This document shows, one piece after another, positions 1 through 12,610 of a stretch of DNA of 64,000 nucleotides. This DNA is from Brachyhypopomus gauderio. Its lineage: Eukaryota > Chordata > Actinopteri > Gymnotiformes > Hypopomidae. A model generated the notes under the pieces. That model searched no databases and was not told the origin of the DNA. It saw only the letters and a list, made by a program, of their open reading frames with translations. Every line of letters begins with the position of its first letter. Positions within the stretch are counted from its first letter, which is position 1. The stretch is taken from the NCBI RefSeq assembly GCF_052324685.1, contig NC_135211.1, positions 11,505,414 through 11,569,413 of the forward strand, given 5' to 3'. The position numbers were made by a program, and so were the translations under genes.

Positions 1-59
1 GGGTCAGGTTAATGCCAACAACATATTACAAGCCGGGGAGAGAAAATAAGAGCCCTGCT

Positions 60-160
60 GCTTAAAGATCTGCGGGGAGAGAGCGGAGACAGAGACGGAG
101 CCCGCACTACCAACCAGAGCTCTCGGTTGTTAACGGCTCCTGCTTCACTATACAGAGAAG
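60..160 (+). other. Possible non-coding first exon (weak)
   Basis: A strong 5' splice site (GAGAAG then GTAAGG) follows position 160 on the plus strand, after about 100 bases of mixed GC-rich sequence that is not simple repeat. This would suit a 5' UTR exon of a plus-strand transcript. No ATG-led frame or promoter motif supports it, and a single good donor can occur by chance. Confidence 0.2.
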
Positions 161-313
161 GTAAGGAACCCCCCCCCCCCCCCCACACACACCCACACAT
201 CCCCACCACTACTCTCCTTTACACAGGAGACACACATGCAGGTTGCTCCTCCCTCTGTCTGCTATCCAGGCCAAAAATGCAGACTGCAGAGAAAACCAAG
301 GGGGAGGGTGGGC

Positions 314-316
<3 letters not shown>

Positions 317-384
<68 letters not shown>
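317..384. repeat. (GA)n microsatellite
   Basis: Uninterrupted GA dinucleotides, about 34 units. Homopolymer tracts lie nearby: C at about 169-183 and G at about 432-446. Confidence 0.95.
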
Positions 385-387
<3 letters not shown>

Positions 388-747
388 CACTAGTGCCTCT
401 GCATGAAGGATGGGACGAGAGGTGGTTGAGAGGGGGGGGGGGGGGGTTTGTGCACGGGAAAATGCACTGGAACGCATGAGTCTATTTTATGCAGATTCAT
501 TCATTAATCTATGACAGAGGCCTCTTTCATCAGCCTGACAGGAGAAAGGAGAGAGGGAGAGAAAAGGAGAGGAGACAGAGGGAGAGGGCAAGGCGAAGGG
601 AAAAGGCAAAAAGAAAGGGAGAGAGGGGAGAGAGAAAGGACGGAGATTCGGGAGAAAGTACGGAGAGTGAGACTGGAGCAGAGCAACAGAGCAAGCTGGC
701 TGCCTGGCCTCCACTTTACCCGGTGAGCTAATGTAGCATTACCTCTG

Positions 748-749
<2 letters not shown>

Positions 750-815
<66 letters not shown>
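750..815. repeat. (CA)n microsatellite
   Basis: Uninterrupted AC/CA dinucleotides, about 33 units. Confidence 0.95.
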
Positions 816-818
<3 letters not shown>

Positions 819-1917
819 AGAGAGCAAATGGAAAAGGCAGAGGGAGGGCCTCATTTTCCTCATAAAAAAGCCCATTTAAAGAGCCTTCCCTCACTCTGAA
901 AAACACCCATGGCTTTTTGAACCTGAGAGAGAGGGGGGGGAGGGGAGGGGGAGAGAGAGACAGAGAGAGATACACATGAGTGTAGCGGGTATTAAAAACA
1001 GCATTTCTTCTGTCTCCCCCCCCTTTTCCTGCACAGAATCGGTGTCGACTGCTGTAGCGTTGAAAAGCTTTTATTCATTTTAGAGTGCAGTTGTGCCGAT
1101 TCCTTCCACCTCCTCCCCTCCCTCATCCTGTGCTGGCCCCTCCCTCCCTCCCTGTAGAGGAGGCGCAGCGAGCGTGGACCTGGCTCCTCGCTGACGCTGG
1201 GTGTGCCTGCGCGCTCCACTGGGGTCAAAAGTTTACGGTGGTTTTAATTTCACCTTTCCTCAGCCAATGGCGGCACGCTGGCTGAACTATGACCTCCACA
1301 AAAGAATTCGACGGGCAGGAGGAAGGCGCGCTCAGTCTGTCCTTCTCTCCCTCGCTCGGTCTGTCTGCTATCTTTCATTTTAGTGCTTCTATGCTTTTCT
1401 CTTGCTCAAGGTCACATTTGTTTTGATACTTAAATGAGGAGCTCTAGGAGGGAAATGGAGATAATGCCAGAAAACCTGCCTTAAGAATCTTTTCTTAAAC
1501 CCTTAGACAACAGACTTGTTTGCTATATGACAAATAAATACTGATTTATTTGACAGCTAACTTAAATAAATGATTTATTACCTAAAAAAAAAAAAGCTAT
1601 GCTAATTTGACATAAATACCTTTAACGTCAACATCACCTCCTAGCATATTACTATACAACCTATAGCTACTCTTATGAACATGGGGGAGTTTACAGAAAG
1701 AATGAGCTCAATATATTTTTCATCTACTAATGATTTGTCAGTCGTGCACAGCCTGGGTGCCCAGCGATCATCTCGGTCACCATGGTGGACTCTCTCTCTC
1801 TCACACACACTGCAGCTGCTCCTCTGAGGTCCCTAAGTGCTTTTAACTCCTTTATCTTCCCTATTCACAAATCGAATTATGTAGTTTTCATAGGACAGGG
1901 AGCCGGGTGCCCTGCGC

Positions 1918-1960
1918 TGACCCCATGGGGGTGACCTCAGCTGACCTCAGCTCATGACCT
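1918..1960 (-). promoter_or_regulatory. Cluster of nuclear-receptor-like half-sites including a perfect DR4
   Basis: Four TGACCY hexamers lie in one orientation: TGACCC at 1918-1923, then TGACCT at 1932-1937, 1942-1947 and 1955-1960. On the minus strand these are RGGTCA half-sites. The middle pair is spaced by four bases (CAGC), the DR4 layout used by thyroid hormone and LXR-type receptors. No experimental support; function is inference. Confidence 0.3.
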
Positions 1961-2106
1961 CCTCTGTTTTCAAGTCTTCTCCCTACTGCCGCCCCCACCC
2001 CTGCCACTCTGCTGGCCTGAAGCAAGCTCGACGCTGGCTAACACTATTAAAAGCATGTTTAAATGACTTATGAACGGTGAGAGAACAGAAGGGTCGTGCG
2101 GGGGCA

Positions 2107-2240
2107 GGACCCCTCGAGAGCAGGACCCTTAGAGAGCAGGACCCTTAGAGAGCAGGACCCCTCGAGAGCAGGACCCCTCGAGAGCAGGACCCCTCGAGAG
2201 CAGGACCCCTCGAGAGCAGGACCCCTCGAGAGCAGGACCT
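2107..2240. repeat. 16-bp minisatellite
   Basis: Tandem copies of a unit close to CGAGAGCAGGACCCCT. Most copies contain CTCGAG; the first copies carry CTTAGA instead. About eight units. The long open frame across it is a by-product of the repeat. Confidence 0.9.
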
Positions 2241-5200
2241 TCAGCCGGGGCAGCGCTCAGAAACATCTCCGGTGCTGTGGCCAAAAAAAAAAAGACCTAA
2301 TCCAGTTTGCAGCGGTGATCCCGTCCGAGCCGCTCTGAATGAGTTAAATGGGTTTCTCTGAACCCTTTTAAGTGTGCATTCTGTTCCCACTTGACAAATT
2401 AATTGAGCCATGAAGAACCTGTCAGATGGCACCAAGCTATTCAAAGTGCACCTTGGAATCCGGTAGGGAATTCTTAACTCTTTCGCTGTTGAGCTGTGCT
2501 GTGTGAGTAGGAGGTTAAATGGAGGTTAACACACGGTACTGATCACGTGCATGCAGGCACACACGCGGCCCTGATCACGTGCACACGTGTACCCATGCAG
2601 CTGTAATCTACTATGTAACCTGCTATCATTTTCTTCCCATCCCAGAACACTGACAGATAACTAAGGAAACTGAACCAAATGTGCTATTGAAGACAACCTC
2701 AATTTTAACACTGGCACAATGCAGAAGTAGTGGCAACCCAACCAATATAATTCTGTGAATAAAATTTCACCTGTATGGATTATTGAAGGAAAACAACAAC
2801 AACAAAAACTATTTCAATTTCTGATCATGTGAATAATTGTTACATAAAATGGTAAGATTGCCACTGGTGATGATGTGACTTCAATCTACACCAACATTTA
2901 CGTGTTGCCATGTCTTTCTGCCTTAACAAGTAGGCTACATTGCTAACATGCTCATTGAACTAGCTGAAAAAAATAGAAGGAAATTATTATAAATATAGAA
3001 ATTAATTATTCCAAACTCTCTTCAATGCATGTGAATAACAAACAAAAGAACATTCTTTTAAATAATTCAATTTAATTACACAAATTAAAGTTTAATTTAT
3101 CCTGTCTCCTTTTAAAACATAAACTCCCATGCCAGGAGAAAAGGAGGAAGCAAATGCAAAATCTCCAACGTAAGTATTTAATGAAACAAATGAATATGAA
3201 ACCAGGGTACACTAATGAGAACAAATGAAAGCCAAAGTAATATTCAGTGAGCAGCTCGTGGCTAGCTAATGGCTAATTGAGGCTTCATACGATTTGCCAA
3301 ATGGTATGAATGTTTCTTCTGACAGGTCCAACAAGTAAAACTGTTTTATTAGCACATGCCAGGCACATGAGTTTCTCTTATTTGTCGCATCCTTTGCAAT
3401 ATGTTTATTCTGCACATTTATATCATGATGATGAAAATGCATTTTATCGGTCAGCACTAACTTTGTACCTCAGTGAAACAAGTGGTTGTTCCTTCCCTAG
3501 AGTAACTGCAACAGAGACTTTTATTATGCTAAGACCCTCCTGAAGCTCATTACTGTAAAAGTGCAGTCAGACACATTCATACAATACATTTTAAAAAATA
3601 CATATTGGAAACAATATTAAGTATGAGAGTGAAGTACATTTGATGTTAATTTATTAGCATAACCCTGTAAGGCTACTTCAACAAAATCTAAACCTTCCAC
3701 ATTTACAAACTCATGGGTCAGAATCGATTGAGAACCAATCCTGAAATCCTAGGTTACTAGAACATTCTAGAACCAACAGAACCTCTAAAGCTACAGTGAA
3801 AATAGTAAAACAGGCTAAAATGTTGGTGGTGAGTGGAGCTGAGCTGGGGGGGGCTCCTTTTTCAAGATAACCCCAGATCCGCTCCAGGGAGACTGGGACC
3901 GCGCACATTGCTAACCATGTCGTACTGGAGGGTGGAAATGAGCTGGAACACTGCTTAAATGACTGATTGAGTCAGGCACAGGTGAGGGGTCAGGGGGTCA
4001 GATAGCATTGTTGTTGTGAACACCACTTTTGTTCGAGTTTTAAATTGATCACCTTTTTAACCTGGAGTGAGTGATTGGGTGATGAGTGACATGAATTAAC
4101 CTCTCAGAGAGTATCAGTGCCCTGATATATTGTTTAATTTCTGGTGTCCAAAGGAGTTTTTTTTTTTTTTTTTTACAAACTCCTTTTCCTCAATTCTGAA
4201 GTCCACAAACACTAAACACAGACATGCCCAGCGCAGTCAGTTCCTCTCTCATAAATCCTGACACACTGCCAAAATGCAAAAGAAACTGTATGGAAAACAC
4301 GCAATTGGCTGCCAATAAGACCCACCCCCCTGCTGTTTTTTCCACCAATTAATGTGCTCAGTGTTACTACTGTGCTTGATTTACTGGTGATCTCAACAAA
4401 GTGCAACCAGGAAAGCAGGAAGCGAGGTCACTCAGAGTGGTGTCTGCGCAGAGCCGCACACACCTGGGGAAGATGTTCATGCCGAAGCTCGGTACCAGAC
4501 GCCTTGAGCTGCACGGCCCTGGAAGGCTTCACTGCGGGACTGAGAACAGTGCTGCCCGTTAGTATGCGATTGGTCTCCTCATGTGCCTGTCAAAACAATC
4601 TCTGCTTTACCAACCAGCCAACTAGATTTCAAATGCACGAATCCTAGCTCAAATGTCCAGATCGAATGTCCAGCTCAAATGGCCAGTGCATTTTTCAAAT
4701 AATCCCGATTAGACAAAAAAAAAAAGAAAAAAAAGGATGAAAACACAAAGCTACACAAGACAAATCTCACTGATCTCACTCCAGGAAGCCTCGTCTGGAG
4801 GTGGGCTAACGATTCAAACCCAGCTTACTATGCAGTTGTCACATTTAACTGGACAGCTGGACTTCAACGGGGAAGAGGCTGATCATGGCATAACCTCTTT
4901 CAATCATTGCAGGGAGCTGGACCCGGTCACCTTGACTAGTGACAAACATAAATGACGTGATGTTGATGGGATGGACGTCGATGGAAAAGGAAAGACTGGG
5001 AAATAGCGCAGTTTTCTGAGAGGCTGCAAGAGCAAACAAGAGCACTGATTGGACATACTGTGATTAGCATCATAAGAAAAAAACCGGATGGCCAATATAT
5101 TTTCTATATGAGCAAGTCATTATTTCAAAACTAAAATATGTTGACATATGATCCTGGCGATCATATGAGCGATCCCATTAAATGCAATAAGACAGCGGTT

Positions 5201-5358
5201 CTGATATCTGTAGGTCCAGCGTGTACTGTGACGTCAGGTCCTTCACGGCCCAGCTGAGAAGCACTCGCACGCACACCAGCTTGGCTCACTTTGAATTATT
5301 TATGGAAATTTCTGGGCAGCTCCTCTTATCTGGCCTAACCTCTAATAACATAGCAACC

Positions 5359-5409
5359 CTGAGTGAGAGAGAGAGAGAGAGAGACAGACAGAGAGAGAGA
5401 GAGAGAGAC

Positions 5410-5444
<35 letters not shown>
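5359..5444. repeat. (GA)n / (GACA) compound microsatellite
   Basis: GA dinucleotides interrupted twice by GACAGACA blocks. Confidence 0.95.
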
Positions 5445-5449
<5 letters not shown>

Positions 5450-6311
5450 CCTGTTCATTCAACAGCTTCTGGTCTGGATGCATGATGACTGAAAACTGTA
5501 AGCATGGTTCCACACATGAAGATTCATAAGGGGAGATCTTGGTGACATGGTAACGCTACCAGTGGTGTACCCAGCACTTCCTGAGATGATGTGACCACAA
5601 CTTTCTGCACGTGCCACTTAACACACGACCAATGGTCTCACCAGACGAGTTTGAGAAAACTGGTTAGAGTGGGAGCCATTTGTTTTTAAAATCAAAATGA
5701 TTCTATCACTACAGTGACTGCTGCTATTTTAATTATCCACTGCTAACAACATTGTCAATATTCATTTTTGTTATTATCATCAATAGAACTGTAGTAACAT
5801 TAATATACAGTAAAAGCCAATGAATAATTTCATCTGGTTCCATTAATGTAGTATTCAAAGTTTGTAGTTATACTTGGTTGATGTTTGACAACATGGACCG
5901 TGGCTATTGCAGTGCAGGTCAGAAAACTTTGCATTTCGCCATTTTCCTCAAATCATTCAGCCCCCGGTCAGAGTCAGCGTGCAGAAAAGCCAAACGGCTT
6001 CCAGAAGAAGCGCTGTGGTGAAAAGTGAGGTAATTACTGGAAAGGATCACACGAGCAGCCGCGTAAACAAATCTAGATTAAGAAGACGAGCAAGAAAGAA
6101 AACAAGCAGGGAAAAGTGCTGACAAAGTCTAGACCAACAGGCTGAATCCTATTTATCCAATCAAACACACAATGCTTTGCCCTAAATCTGTACTTAGTGC
6201 GGTTGAGACGTGTCACGTTGGATATGACGGGCTCTAGAATTCTTACCCTACTCACACTTCTAAAACCAGATTCTAGAACCCTTCAGTCTCGGTCAGAGGA
6301 GCCGTGGCAGA

Positions 6312-6640
6312 GGTAACATGTCAGGAAGGGGGTGGGGAGACAGCGGGGGCGGGCCAATGCGTCAGGAAGGGGGTGGGGAGACAGGGGGGGGGGGGGGCAA
6401 TGCATCAGGAAGGGGGTGGGGAGACGGGGGGGGGGGGCAAGGCGTCAGGAAGGGGGTGGGGAGAGAGCGGGGGGCGGGCCAAGGCGTCAGGAAGGGGGTG
6501 GGGAGAGAGCGGGGGGCGGGCCAAGGCGTCAGGAAGGGGGTGGGGAGAGAGCGGGGGGCGGGCCAAGGCGTCAGGAAGGGGGTGGGGAGAGAGCGGGGGG
6601 CGGGCCAAGGCGTCAGGAAGGGGGTGGGGAGACTGGCAGA
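6312..6640. repeat. 42-bp G-rich minisatellite
   Basis: Tandem units of about 42 bases starting near GGCGTCAGGAAGGGGGTGGG. The last five copies are nearly identical and the first three are variable, with long G runs. Each unit holds several runs of three or more G on the plus strand. The overlapping open frames in all phases come from the repeat, not from a gene. Confidence 0.93.
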
Positions 6641-6973
6641 ATGAAAACAAGGTGACTGCAAAGTAGTCGAGAAGTTCACCCAGAGTTGACGCGCGCTCTC
6701 TCTCTCTCTCTTTCGTCCTTTCTTTCTCTCTCTTCATGCAGACTGATTGACAAAGAAAGCATCTGGTAACATTTAGCTGCCTACTCCACACTCCTCTCTC
6801 CTTTATACAAGGGGCCCTAAACACAATACAAACACACACTAACCCTTGCTGCTTTTATATATATATATATATTTTAAACACTATTTTTCACAGTATCAGA
6901 GCCCAACCAGATAACTGGCTTCATAGTTTCCTCATTCAGGTCAATTGCTTTTACAAGCATTCTTCAAGGGGGG

Positions 6974-6974
6974 G

Positions 6975-7044
<70 letters not shown>
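6974..7044. repeat. (GA)n microsatellite
   Basis: Uninterrupted GA dinucleotides, about 34 units, preceded by a G run. Confidence 0.95.
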
Positions 7045-7048
<4 letters not shown>

Positions 7049-7731
7049 TGCCTACATTGTAGTAAAGGTTGTAGTAAAATGGTAATAAACAACAGTGGCC
7101 ATTCTGTGCTTTGTATTTAGAAGTAAACAAGTGTAACGTACCAACATGGAACATGACTGAACCCTGACAGTTGCTGGTTGTTCAGTCACTGCTTGTGTTT
7201 GTGGTTTTGCTTGAGCTAAACAACCATGGAGAGGAGCAGCACAGTGGTAAGGAAACACACAACAGCTGAACCTGTTTTTCTGAAGAGAAGAAACTGTCAC
7301 ATGAATCACCCACATTAAATTCAACGTCTAGAGCTGAAGATGCATTTGGACTATGCACGTTTGTGCTGTGAAGAGAAAATGTCCATGTCCAGACACCACC
7401 CATTAAAGGACAAGGACAATTAAACTCATGTTTGTAACCACGGGTTAGTTTCCCCTAGATACGTTTACTGGACATTTTCACTCTGCTGTTCCGTGTGCGT
7501 GCGTGCATGTGTGAGAGACGCACGCAGACGTCACCGTGCACGTGCAGTTCTTCGACACGGCCCGGGTGACCTTGAACTGGGCGTAGCACAAGTGTCGTCA
7601 TGGCAACATGGTTTTACACAAGCAACCACAGCTGGATGCAACTTACACATTCCTCTTAAATTTAAGCTCCGCCATAGTGCACTAATGGGAGCCATAAACT
7701 TCAGCACAAACACTCTCACAAACACTCTCAC

Positions 7732-7733
<2 letters not shown>

Positions 7734-7793
<60 letters not shown>
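7734..7793. repeat. (CA)n microsatellite
   Basis: About 30 uninterrupted AC/CA units, preceded by short ACAAACACTCTC repeats. Confidence 0.95.
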
Positions 7794-7794
<1 letters not shown>

Positions 7795-7913
7795 ATGCTG
7801 AGCCTGAGTGACTCATGACTTTCCAACCAATCTGTGTCAGCCTTTTTTTTTTTACAATAATGAGAGATGAACTTTGTCACTGGTGCTGCTACTTTTTAAA
7901 ACCCGTGATTCTG

Positions 7914-7972
7914 AGATGGGGGAGGTGGAGGTGGGGTAGGTGGAGGTGGGGTAGGTGGAGGTGGTTGGGCGG
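7914..7972. repeat. Short G-rich tandem repeat (GGTGGAGGTGGGGTA unit)
   Basis: About three and a half copies of a 15-base unit in which GGTGGAGGTGG recurs. Confidence 0.85.
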
Positions 7973-8787
7973 GTGTGGGAGTGGAGCGTTCTGCGAAGCG
8001 ACTGCTCATGAACACCGAAACATAACACGGAGGCTTGCCGTAGCCGAACTGCTCGCGAAGACGAAGGAGCAAAACTCCCAAACAAAAAACCCCATCTGGA
8101 GCCCGAGTGTCTGCTGGAGATGCGTGACGGGTCCGTGGAAGAGGCCGCCCAGTGCCCGGCGTCCACCGGGGCCCGGAGATTTCCCCGGACAGACACCCTG
8201 CCGGAGCTCAGATGCACTCCTGCTTGCTGGGACTGCAGGTGTGAAGCCTTGATGTACAGTCAAGGTGGAAAGAGGGAAGAAACTCTTCAACCTGCCTGGA
8301 CCGTGTTAAGGAGAAATGTGCTCACGGCACAAATAGCAAACACCACGTCACCAGGAGCAGTGCATTACTACCCCAAGTCAGACCAGTTCACTGATGCCCA
8401 GGTGCTTTGGCAACAGAAGTAGTCCACAGTAACTTCAATGCACACTGGAACATAATCACCAAACACTCAGTGCTGTAGGAACCACAACACCAGGCTGGAC
8501 CAACACCTTTCACCTGCCTGAGGCAGAATTAGTAATACACACGTGCTATCAGATTTCAATTGGGGCAACAACCAAGCTGTTGTTTCAGCAGTCCGTCATC
8601 AGTAGCCCTCCGACGGCCACACGGCTCACTCAACGTTTAATGCTCACACACACCCACACCACCATACCTACACACACACACCCCAAACATCACTGAGAAT
8701 TTCTCCTCCTCTTTAGAGACAACTGTCTCCTGTGCAGTTTTTCTCCCTTTCTCTTGCACTCTTCCATGTGCACTCTCCAAGTGCGCA

Positions 8788-8788
8788 T

Positions 8789-8845
<57 letters not shown>
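8788..8845. repeat. (CA)n microsatellite
   Basis: About 28 uninterrupted AC/CA units. Confidence 0.95.
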
Positions 8846-8848
<3 letters not shown>

Positions 8849-9429
8849 ACACACCTCTGACTCCATGCTTAAAGAATGCCACCAATTCACGCTCTCTAGG
8901 AGCAATGGAGGAAAACGCATGCAGACATAAGACACTCGGCCAAGGAGAGGTGATGAGACACTTCTCACCCGCTGTCCTAGCTGTTAGCACTGACGCTCTC
9001 GATCGATACTCGACCTCCTGATTACCTGCCAACAGGAAAAGCTCTCAACGTGCAACATCAGCTCCGAGACAACTCCACGTCCGGCAACGGCTGCCCCGAC
9101 GCGGCCACACCGCTGGCAGGACGGGCTGGGAGTTTGCCACCAACGTGGCGCATACATGCGTGCTGCGCTCACGTGTGCTACTCTCGTGGGCGTGTCAACG
9201 CAACACTGAAAAACTGGTCCGTCAGCCGTGGCCTCGCTGCACCGAAACCGGCTGCGACGCCCAGGAAAGGTCGTCTCCGTGCGCGGAGAGGTGGGCTCGC
9301 CGTCGGCGAGGTGAAGAGGGCGGCGGGGCGTCTGTGAGCGCCCCCTCCTCACGCCCCCCACCGAGCCACTGTCAAAGAGGCAGGCGCAAGATTGATTCAT
9401 AGTTAATGCAGCCTGACACACCCGTGAGT

Positions 9430-9608
9430 GCAAGAGAGGGAGGGAGAGAAAAGGAGAGATAAAGGGAGAGAGGGAGGGAGAGAAAAGGAGAGATAAAGGG
9501 AGAGGGGGAGGGAGGAGGTGGCTCGGCTTGCGGTCAGAGTGAGGAAGAGTTCACAGGGTCTTTTCCCACACACAGAGAGAACACGCGCACATGGGAGGGA
9601 GGGGGAGA

Positions 9609-9649
<41 letters not shown>

Positions 9650-9650
9650 G
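9430..9650. repeat. Purine-rich GA/GGGA tract
   Basis: Imperfect GGGAGAGA-type repeats at about 9430-9512, and a pure GA run at about 9610-9648. Confidence 0.85.
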
Positions 9651-11478
9651 CATGGTGTTCTGTGCAAACGTTAACAGATAGTGGAGCTGGAGGGGCAGGA
9701 CACTGACCCTTGTCTTCGCTTACAGTGCATCTATTACTCTGTAATACTCACTATTGGACAATCACAGCGATGCTACGCTAAGGAATACTAAGGAATACTA
9801 ACAAATACTAAAAGGCATTCAGTGAGACTCCCGCTGACACAGACTGAGGGGGGACGGGTCAGAGAGTCTAACTTTCTTGTAGCTGCACAGACAGAAAGAT
9901 AGTAATTATAACCCTGACACAGTAGAAGATAAAACTCTCCCACGGTTTAAGTTTAAATGACACATTAAGTAACAGATTTCCTTATAAGTGACATGATGCT
10001 ATTATTCAACAACCTATTGGAATCATTTTCCCCCCACATAACCGTTAAAATGAAGATGAACAGTCAATTATATGTGACGTGTATATCTTACTAACAAGGC
10101 TTCCATCAGATCAAAATTGAGGTCATCCCTTTACACCTGTGTGTCACTGATAAAAACAGGTAATAACAGAGGGGGGGGGGGGGGGGGGGAGAGAAGGGGG
10201 AGGGGTGGAGAGGGGGGAGGGATTACCTGTGTGCTGCATAAAGTTGTCCTATCAGTCTACCAAATGTCTCTATTAATGGCAGTGGGTCTATTACTAATAG
10301 GGGGCTGTGGCCGATATTTGAACCCCACCCTTCTACTACTAGTGTGGATAATGCATCATAGATGTCAACACATGGGCCTACTGTACTTTTTTACCAAACC
10401 ATAGTCTGCTTCCAAGCTCACCTTCATGGTGTGTTTATTTTTAAATGCAGTTGGAATCTGTAGCTACTGTATATGTACTTCAGGACTGCAATGTACATTT
10501 ACGTTCTGCATTCAACTGAAAAGCAAAGTCAGTAAAAAAAAGAAATATACAATAGTCTACAGCCATAAAATACTAGGCAATTCAAAGAGTTTGCTTTAAA
10601 TGTAACTGAATCACTTATTATACTACTTAATAAAATCTCATTTCATTACAATAAATGTTCGAATTAACCATTTGATTTACTTTAACCGATTGCTTTTAAA
10701 AGCACTCCAAACACTGGGACCAAATATGTGAAAAAGCTCGCCTGAGCAGTTTAAATAATGATGGTAAGACAACGAAGTAATCCGGCTCGTTGGGCAGCTG
10801 ACCTGTTCGTTACGCAAGTAGCTGATTTTGACACTGGCGCTCCAAGCTTGCGCTATAGCGTTAATGGACGGAGTCGTTACAGTATCCAAATAACCAAATC
10901 ACACAGCAATCTGCCATGCAGCACTTGAAAACACCTGAGTAGTGTTGAGATCCTGTTGTCCCTTAAACAAATCCACAAACTTGCCGGACGAGATTTTAAA
11001 AAGCAGCACAGATCGCGATGTTAGGCAATACTTGATATGTAAAGTCGATGTATACAACGTAGAATAAACATAAAGTCCTAGCTGAAAAGTATATTTGCAG
11101 AGTAAAAATGTTCATGTTGGTTAAAGCACGATCGGAAACACGCACCAAATGGTAATCAACTTTGCAAACCCTATTTTTGAGGTTTCACCTTTGAGAAAAC
11201 TGGGGGGACAGAACTACGAGTATGAGAAAAACATGATCAAAATCAAACAGCCGGTGCAAGGAGAACACACACGACCCCAAAACGGGCAAGGAAAACATAG
11301 ATCTGGTATCACTGCGTTTGGACAACTACCTACGATTTGCCTCTTACACAGCAACTGAATAACAAGATACCGAGCGTGGATGGATTGCTATATCAGAAAA
11401 TAACCTGCACTGCGTAAAACTGTTCCGCTAAGATCGCCGCAGCTAAAAATGTTTCCATATACGATCGCAAGAACTTAC

Positions 11479-11560
11479 CGGTTAAAAGATATCCACTAAA
11501 ACACGCCAGTTCCTTTAAGCCAGCTCTAAGCCTCCGCCATCTTCGGCACTAGCTCTGTTT
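11479..11560 (-). other. Minus-strand first exon (5' UTR) of a leftward gene, possibly ncoa3
   Basis: Read on the minus strand, a GCCGAAGATGGCGGAGG segment is followed by about 60 bases and a strong donor, CCG then GTAAGT, with the exon ending at 11,479. The ATG opens only a five-codon frame (ATG GCG GAG GCT TAG), so the exon is probably untranslated; the start boundary is a guess. The window shows no second exon. Human NCOA3 is divergent from ZMYND8 and begins with non-coding exons, which fits, but no coding sequence proves it. Confidence 0.4.
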
Positions 11561-11638
11561 GTTTAAATGAGAAACACTCCCAAAGCGCAAAGAACTCTAC
11601 TCGAAACCACGGCGCGGGGCATTCTGGGTAGTGTAGTT
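11534..11638 (-). promoter_or_regulatory. Housekeeping-type promoter: YY1-like and ZNF143-like motifs
   Basis: On the minus strand AAGATGGCGG (plus 11,534-11,543) matches the YY1 motif that sits just after start sites of many housekeeping genes. About 75 bases upstream, AACTACACTACCCAGAATGC (plus 11,619-11,638) is a close match to the ZNF143/Staf element. A weaker ACTACAAGTTC-type copy lies near 11,690. The pair marks a TATA-less start near 11,550-11,570 that fires leftwards; it may also work divergently. Confidence 0.55.
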
Positions 11639-12429
11639 GATCATTTCACTAGGGTTGGCCCATTGTCGGTGGAGCAGGCGGTCCATAAACTACAAGTTCA
11701 CGAAGCCCCTCAGATGGAAAACAGATAGCCACTAGGAGATGGGAAGTTGTAGCGATATTATAAAAAATATATATAGTGCGTTTATTTTTAGCTCACGCGG
11801 AGAGTTAATCGTCACGTAGGCCTGGTGTGTATGCCGGTATGTAAATTTACGTAGTTTAAGCTTCTTCAGTAGAAGGGCTGAATTTTAATAAAAACGTTTG
11901 ATCTACACTTTAGCATTAGATCAGTGTCAAATTAGAATCAATAAATAGAAAAAAATACATGCAATATCATTTATCTCTGTATATAATCCACACAAGTTAT
12001 TTACTTAGAGATGTCAATTTTTAAATAACGAATTATAAAGTATTTAATATAAACTTAATTACTCAGGCATTAATTCAGTGCAGAGGTATGTTACGAAAAT
12101 CAGTCTTCATTAACCTCAAACACTACACATAGTGCATCGTATATACAAAGAGACTTTGACATTGTAGGCGAGTTGCACCAGCAGGTTGATGTTTCCCTAT
12201 ATTTATTTATTTTCTTACTTTTCTTTTCTATAGATGCTGTAGGTACCATGCCCTCTGAAGACCACTAAGAAGGTAGTACCAGCACTGTCTCCATGGTGAC
12301 CTCACAGGCATACCAGTGTAGAATTTCAACTGTTGGAGAACACTGGTGGGGGGAGGTGGGGTTGGACAGCCGAGGGAGGGAGGAAGCCGGAGGGGGAGGG
12401 GAAAGACAGGGAGCGGGAGAGATTCGGAG

Positions 12430-12610
<181 letters not shown>

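Larger units (their letters stand above)
1..11478. other. Non-coding, repeat-rich stretch without recognisable exons
   Basis: I read both strands of this stretch and found no conserved protein segment. All open frames are either driven by microsatellites (GA, CA, G-rich) or have no familiar motif. It contains several long dinucleotide repeats, three minisatellites (listed separately) and CpG-richer patches near 8,020-8,240 and 9,050-9,350 without a coding pattern. Because a minus-strand first exon lies at its right end, the stretch is probably a long 5' intron of a gene that runs leftwards. In human, NCOA3 sits head-to-head with ZMYND8 and has long 5' introns, so ncoa3 is the natural candidate. 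No ncoa3 coding exon is visible here, so this stays an inference. Confidence 0.55.

Noticed and set aside
127..479. Open frames with long Arg/Glu runs around the first GA repeat
   Set aside because: They are translations of a GA microsatellite in different phases, with no conserved sequence.
6304..6839. Five overlapping 105-144 residue frames on both strands
   Set aside because: All are produced by the 42-bp G-rich minisatellite, whose length is a multiple of three.
8984..9433. 149-codon minus-strand frame in a CpG-richer patch
   Set aside because: No family motif, no splice or promoter support, and competing plus-strand frames of similar length; typical of GC-rich chance.
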